Below, piece after piece: positions 6,445 through 7,952 of a stretch of DNA of 7,952 nt. The stretch lies in the NCBI GenBank assembly GCA_964498075.1, contig CAZCGA010000220.1:1-7952 (forward strand), written 5' to 3'. The position numbers and the translations under genes were made by a program. The stretch is from CAZCGA01 sp964498075. GTDB lineage: Bacteria; Desulfobacterota; Binatia; HRBIN30. The notes below the pieces were generated by a model. That model ran no database searches. It was not told the origin of the DNA and saw only the letters and a program-made list of their open reading frames with translations. Numbering within the stretch: position 1 is the stretch's first letter; the number at the start of each line of letters is the position of its first letter.

Positions 6445-6725
6445 GGAAGCATCCCGCACTCGAACATCTTGTTGGCGATGGGGGCCGCCACTTTGTTGAT
6501 GAATGCGGTGCGCATCTGCGGATCGTCGCGCAGCATTTGGATCAGGTTCTTTTCCTCGTCGGTCTTTTTGCCCTTTCGCTCCCAGAGCTGCTCGCAGGTA
6601 GCCTGCTGGTACTTCTGGATGACCCGGTCGGCGATCATGTTCATGAGCGGGAATTGTTGAGCGCTAGCGACACCCACGAAGAGCAGCACGGGCACCAATG
6701 CGGACAGGTACAGTCGGTTGATCAT
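6441..6725 (-). CDS. Small secreted two-cysteine protein, unknown family
   Basis: 94 aa. Seen: a signal peptide (1-22, hydrophobic 6-20, cleavage likely after A-S-A leaving Q-Q-F-P) and a short, mostly helical mature part of about 72 residues. It contains I-A-D-R-V-I-Q-K-Y, C44 in A-T-C-E-Q-L-W, a charged middle (49-59), L-R-D-D-P-Q-M-R-T-A-F and a terminal K-M-F-E-C-G-M-L-P with C90. The two cysteines probably form one disulfide. I have an impression of similar short hypothetical proteins but no family name. The ATG at 6725 is set by AAGGAG (6732-6737), 6 nt upstream; an in-frame TTG at 6746 would put that site inside the gene. This is the first gene of the minus-strand set, and its stop overlaps the DUF2092-like start by 4 nt, implying a joint function in the periplasm. 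Confidence 0.82.
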   Translation of the reverse strand: MINRLYLSALVPVLLFVGVASAQQFPLMNMIADRVIQKYQQATCEQLWERKGKKTDEEKNLIQMLRDDPQMRTAFINKVAAPIANKMFECGMLP

Positions 6726-6731
6726 GTCTCT

Positions 6732-6737
6732 CTCCTT
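6732..6737 (-). promoter_or_regulatory. Ribosome binding site of the 94-aa gene
   Basis: AAGGAG on the minus strand, 6 nt before the ATG at 6723-6725. It rules against the upstream in-frame TTG at 6744-6746, which would put this site inside the coding sequence. Confidence 0.6.
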
Positions 6738-6998
6738 CTCTTCCAATGGCGGGTGGCAGGGAATAAAACTCGCGCGCGTTGGCGGCTCAGCGACATCGTG
6801 CGCCCGGTCTTCCCGCTGGCCACTTCCGCTGCGCCTTTAGCACGTCCGGTCCGCCGGTGTCGAGGCCCCCTTGGGCACTTGGGCACCTTCCCATCGGCGC
6901 AGCAGTGTGGTGCTCCTCACCGCGCTGGTGGGAATGCGCTAGCGAGCGATTCCTGTGGCTCGCAATGATTCGCAATCCATGCTGAGCCGCGACGAGGC

Positions 6999-7027
6999 TT
7001 GCCAAAAGCTCCACAAGACAGTACTAG
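6999..7027 (+). promoter_or_regulatory. Weak sigma70-like promoter candidate for pqiA
   Basis: TTGCCA at 6999-7004 (5 of 6 to the -35 consensus), a 17-nt spacer, then TACTAG at 7022-7027 (only 3 of 6 to the -10 consensus). The spacing is ideal and the position, about 100 bp before the gene, is plausible, but the -10 is poor and chance is a real possibility. Confidence 0.2.
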
Positions 7028-7123
7028 GCTGGCCGAAGTGGGCTTCGCGCCGTCCATCATGGCAGTGCCAGCTGCAGCATCCCGATCATGCGTATCGACT
7101 CGGAAGTGCGCTTGAGTAGCGAC

Positions 7124-7807
7124 ATGTACAATCAACCTCTCTCTGACGCCTCCCTCATCGGCTGCCCGCACTGCGACCTACTGCAGCGCCTCCCGGAGCT
7201 CGCGCCGGGCGCCTCGGCACGCTGCCCGCGCTGCGACAAGGAGCTCTGGCGCCATCGTGAGGACTCACTCAACCGGACACTGGCGCTGACACTCGCGGCC
7301 GCGATGCTCTTCGTGCTCGCGAACTCCGTTCCCATGCTCGGCCTGACAGTCGTCGGACACCAAGCCTTCACGACGGTGTTCGGGGGCGCCCTGCAGCTCT
7401 GGCGCGACGGGGAGAAGATCGTCGCGGGGGTGGTGCTCTTCGCTGCCCTCATTGCACCTGGGCTGCAGATCGGCTTTGTGCTGGCGATCGTGCTCGCGGC
7501 CCACCGCGAACACCCGCCGAGATGGGTGGGGACGCTCCTCCGCTATCTCCCGAGCACCCGGACCTGGAGCATGATCGAGGTCATGCTGCTCGGCGTGCTG
7601 GTCGCCCTCATCAAAATCGCCGAGCTTGCGACGGTGATCCCGGGAGTGGCGCTGTTCGCGCTCGGCGGGCTCGTCTTCATATTCGCCGCGATCCAGGCGA
7701 GCTTCGACCGCCATGAGGTGTGGGACAGAATCGAGTGGGCCGAAGCCGGCGCGCGGCCCGCTGCCGCGAACCCAATAGCTGGAAGCGCGTGGGTCAATGG
7801 TGGTTGA
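7124..7807 (+). CDS. pqiA: PqiA family inner-membrane protein, single module
   Basis: 227 aa from the chosen start. Seen: a zinc-ribbon-like C-P-H-C (C14, C17) and C-P-R-C (C34, C37); then four likely membrane helices at about 52-74 (with A-N-S-V-P-M-L), 99-126, 148-166 (S-M-I-E-V-M-L-L-G-V-L-V-A-L-I-K) and 171-190. The S-M-x-E-V...L-V-A-L-x-K stretch is characteristic of the PqiA family. E. coli PqiA has two such modules in about 417 aa; this is one module, as in bacteria that split PqiA into separate genes. PqiA works with PqiB (MCE protein) and PqiC in lipid transport and envelope integrity. No partner is visible here, since the window ends 145 bp later. The start is uncertain: 7124 leaves 13 residues before the first cysteine, while 7088 adds 12 more residues. 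Neither has a good ribosome binding site. Transcribed away from the sulfatase set, so probably unrelated to it. Confidence 0.9.
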   Translation: MYNQPLSDASLIGCPHCDLLQRLPELAPGASARCPRCDKELWRHREDSLNRTLALTLAAAMLFVLANSVPMLGLTVVGHQAFTTVFGGALQLWRDGEKIVAGVVLFAALIAPGLQIGFVLAIVLAAHREHPPRWVGTLLRYLPSTRTWSMIEVMLLGVLVALIKIAELATVIPGVALFALGGLVFIFAAIQASFDRHEVWDRIEWAEAGARPAAANPIAGSAWVNGG

Positions 7808-7823
7808 GCGAGCCGCTCATGTC

Positions 7824-7946
7824 CCGTTCGTCCCGAGTAGCGGCCTTCTTTCGGCCGCGTATCGAGGGGCGTTTCCACGGCTCGATCTCTACCTAGGGTC
7901 CCTCGATACGCGCCCTGAAAAGACGGGCGCTACTCGGGACGAACGG
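7824..7946. repeat. REP-like inverted doublet able to fold as a cloverleaf
   Basis: The outer arms are a perfect 19-bp inverted repeat: 7824-7842 (CCGTTCGTCCCGAGTAGCG) and 7928-7946. An inner perfect 13-bp inverted repeat pairs 7856-7868 (CGCGTATCGAGGG) with 7900-7912. Each flank holds its own hairpin: GCGGCC/GGCCGC at 7840-7858 and GCGCCC/GGGCGC at 7910-7930. Each half is a REP-like palindrome, and the two halves face each other across a spacer of about 31 bp (7869-7899). It begins 16 bp after the pqiA stop, a usual place for REP elements. There is no T-tract, so it is not a standard intrinsic terminator, though it could still protect or attenuate the 3' end of the transcript. No REP-associated transposase is visible. 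Confidence 0.8.
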
Positions 7947-7952
7947 TTGTGG

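Larger units (their letters stand above)
6726..7123. other. Divergent intergenic region without a supported gene
   Basis: About 400 bp between the minus-strand 94-aa gene and the plus-strand pqiA-like gene. It should hold the promoters of both. Short open frames exist on both strands, but none has a ribosome binding site, signal peptide or recognisable domain. A short imperfect palindrome lies at 6931-6953 (GGAAT...ATTCC around CGCTAGCG), and CGCAATGATT/CGCAATCCAT are near-repeats at 6961-6980. I see no RNA gene. Confidence 0.6.

Noticed and set aside
5671..6660. 329-aa plus-strand open frame opposite the DUF2092-like and 94-aa genes
   Set aside because: It is antisense to two coupled genes with signal peptides and has no recognisable motif. 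It is a GC-driven shadow frame.
6787..7014. Short minus-strand frame in the divergent region, considered as a transposase remnant
   Set aside because: No transposase motif or terminal repeats could be recognised, and there is no ribosome binding site.
7824..7946. Rho-independent terminator for pqiA
   Set aside because: Strong stems are present but no T-tract follows either of them, so a REP-like doublet explains the structure better.

Overview
This is a GC-rich window from a Gram-negative bacterium. The supporting signs are Sec signal peptides on nearly every product, a lipobox lipoprotein, a PqiA-type inner-membrane protein, and strong Shine-Dalgarno sites (AAGGAGGT-like) about 6 nt before most starts. 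I cannot fix the taxon from sequence alone. A proteobacterium or a related environmental lineage fits.

Positions 6725 down to 1 hold seven co-directional genes on the minus strand. In transcription order they are: a 94-aa secreted two-cysteine protein; a DUF2092-like exported protein that overlaps it by ATGA; a 250-aa secreted protein with four 18-residue Y-G-G-S-T-S repeats; a large Cys-type arylsulfatase (834 aa) after a 294-bp gap; a 203-aa secreted acidic protein with an EF-hand-like loop and four cysteines; a DUF4410-like lipoprotein; and the N-terminus of a DUF3604 protein cut by the left edge. Every one starts with an export signal, so this is a cell-envelope gene set. The sulfatase is the only member with a clear enzymatic reaction. 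DUF3604 proteins carry PHP-like metal motifs and are probably hydrolytic. The shared role, perhaps organosulfate or envelope-polymer handling, is inference.

The gap before the sulfatase (4446-4739) contains a 134-bp element bounded by perfect 18-bp inverted repeats built from CACGAAA heptamers. It probably splits the cluster into two transcription units (94 aa/DUF2092/repeat protein, and sulfatase/203 aa/DUF4410/DUF3604). The 163-bp gap at 1130-1292 and the 66-bp gap at 275-340 show only ribosome binding sites and no convincing terminator.

Positions 6726-7123 form a divergent intergenic region with no gene I can support. The plus-strand gene at 7124-7807 is a single-module PqiA. It is followed at once by a 123-bp REP-like inverted doublet (7824-7946) that can fold into a cloverleaf. 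No tRNA, rRNA, CRISPR array, transposase gene or phage gene was seen.
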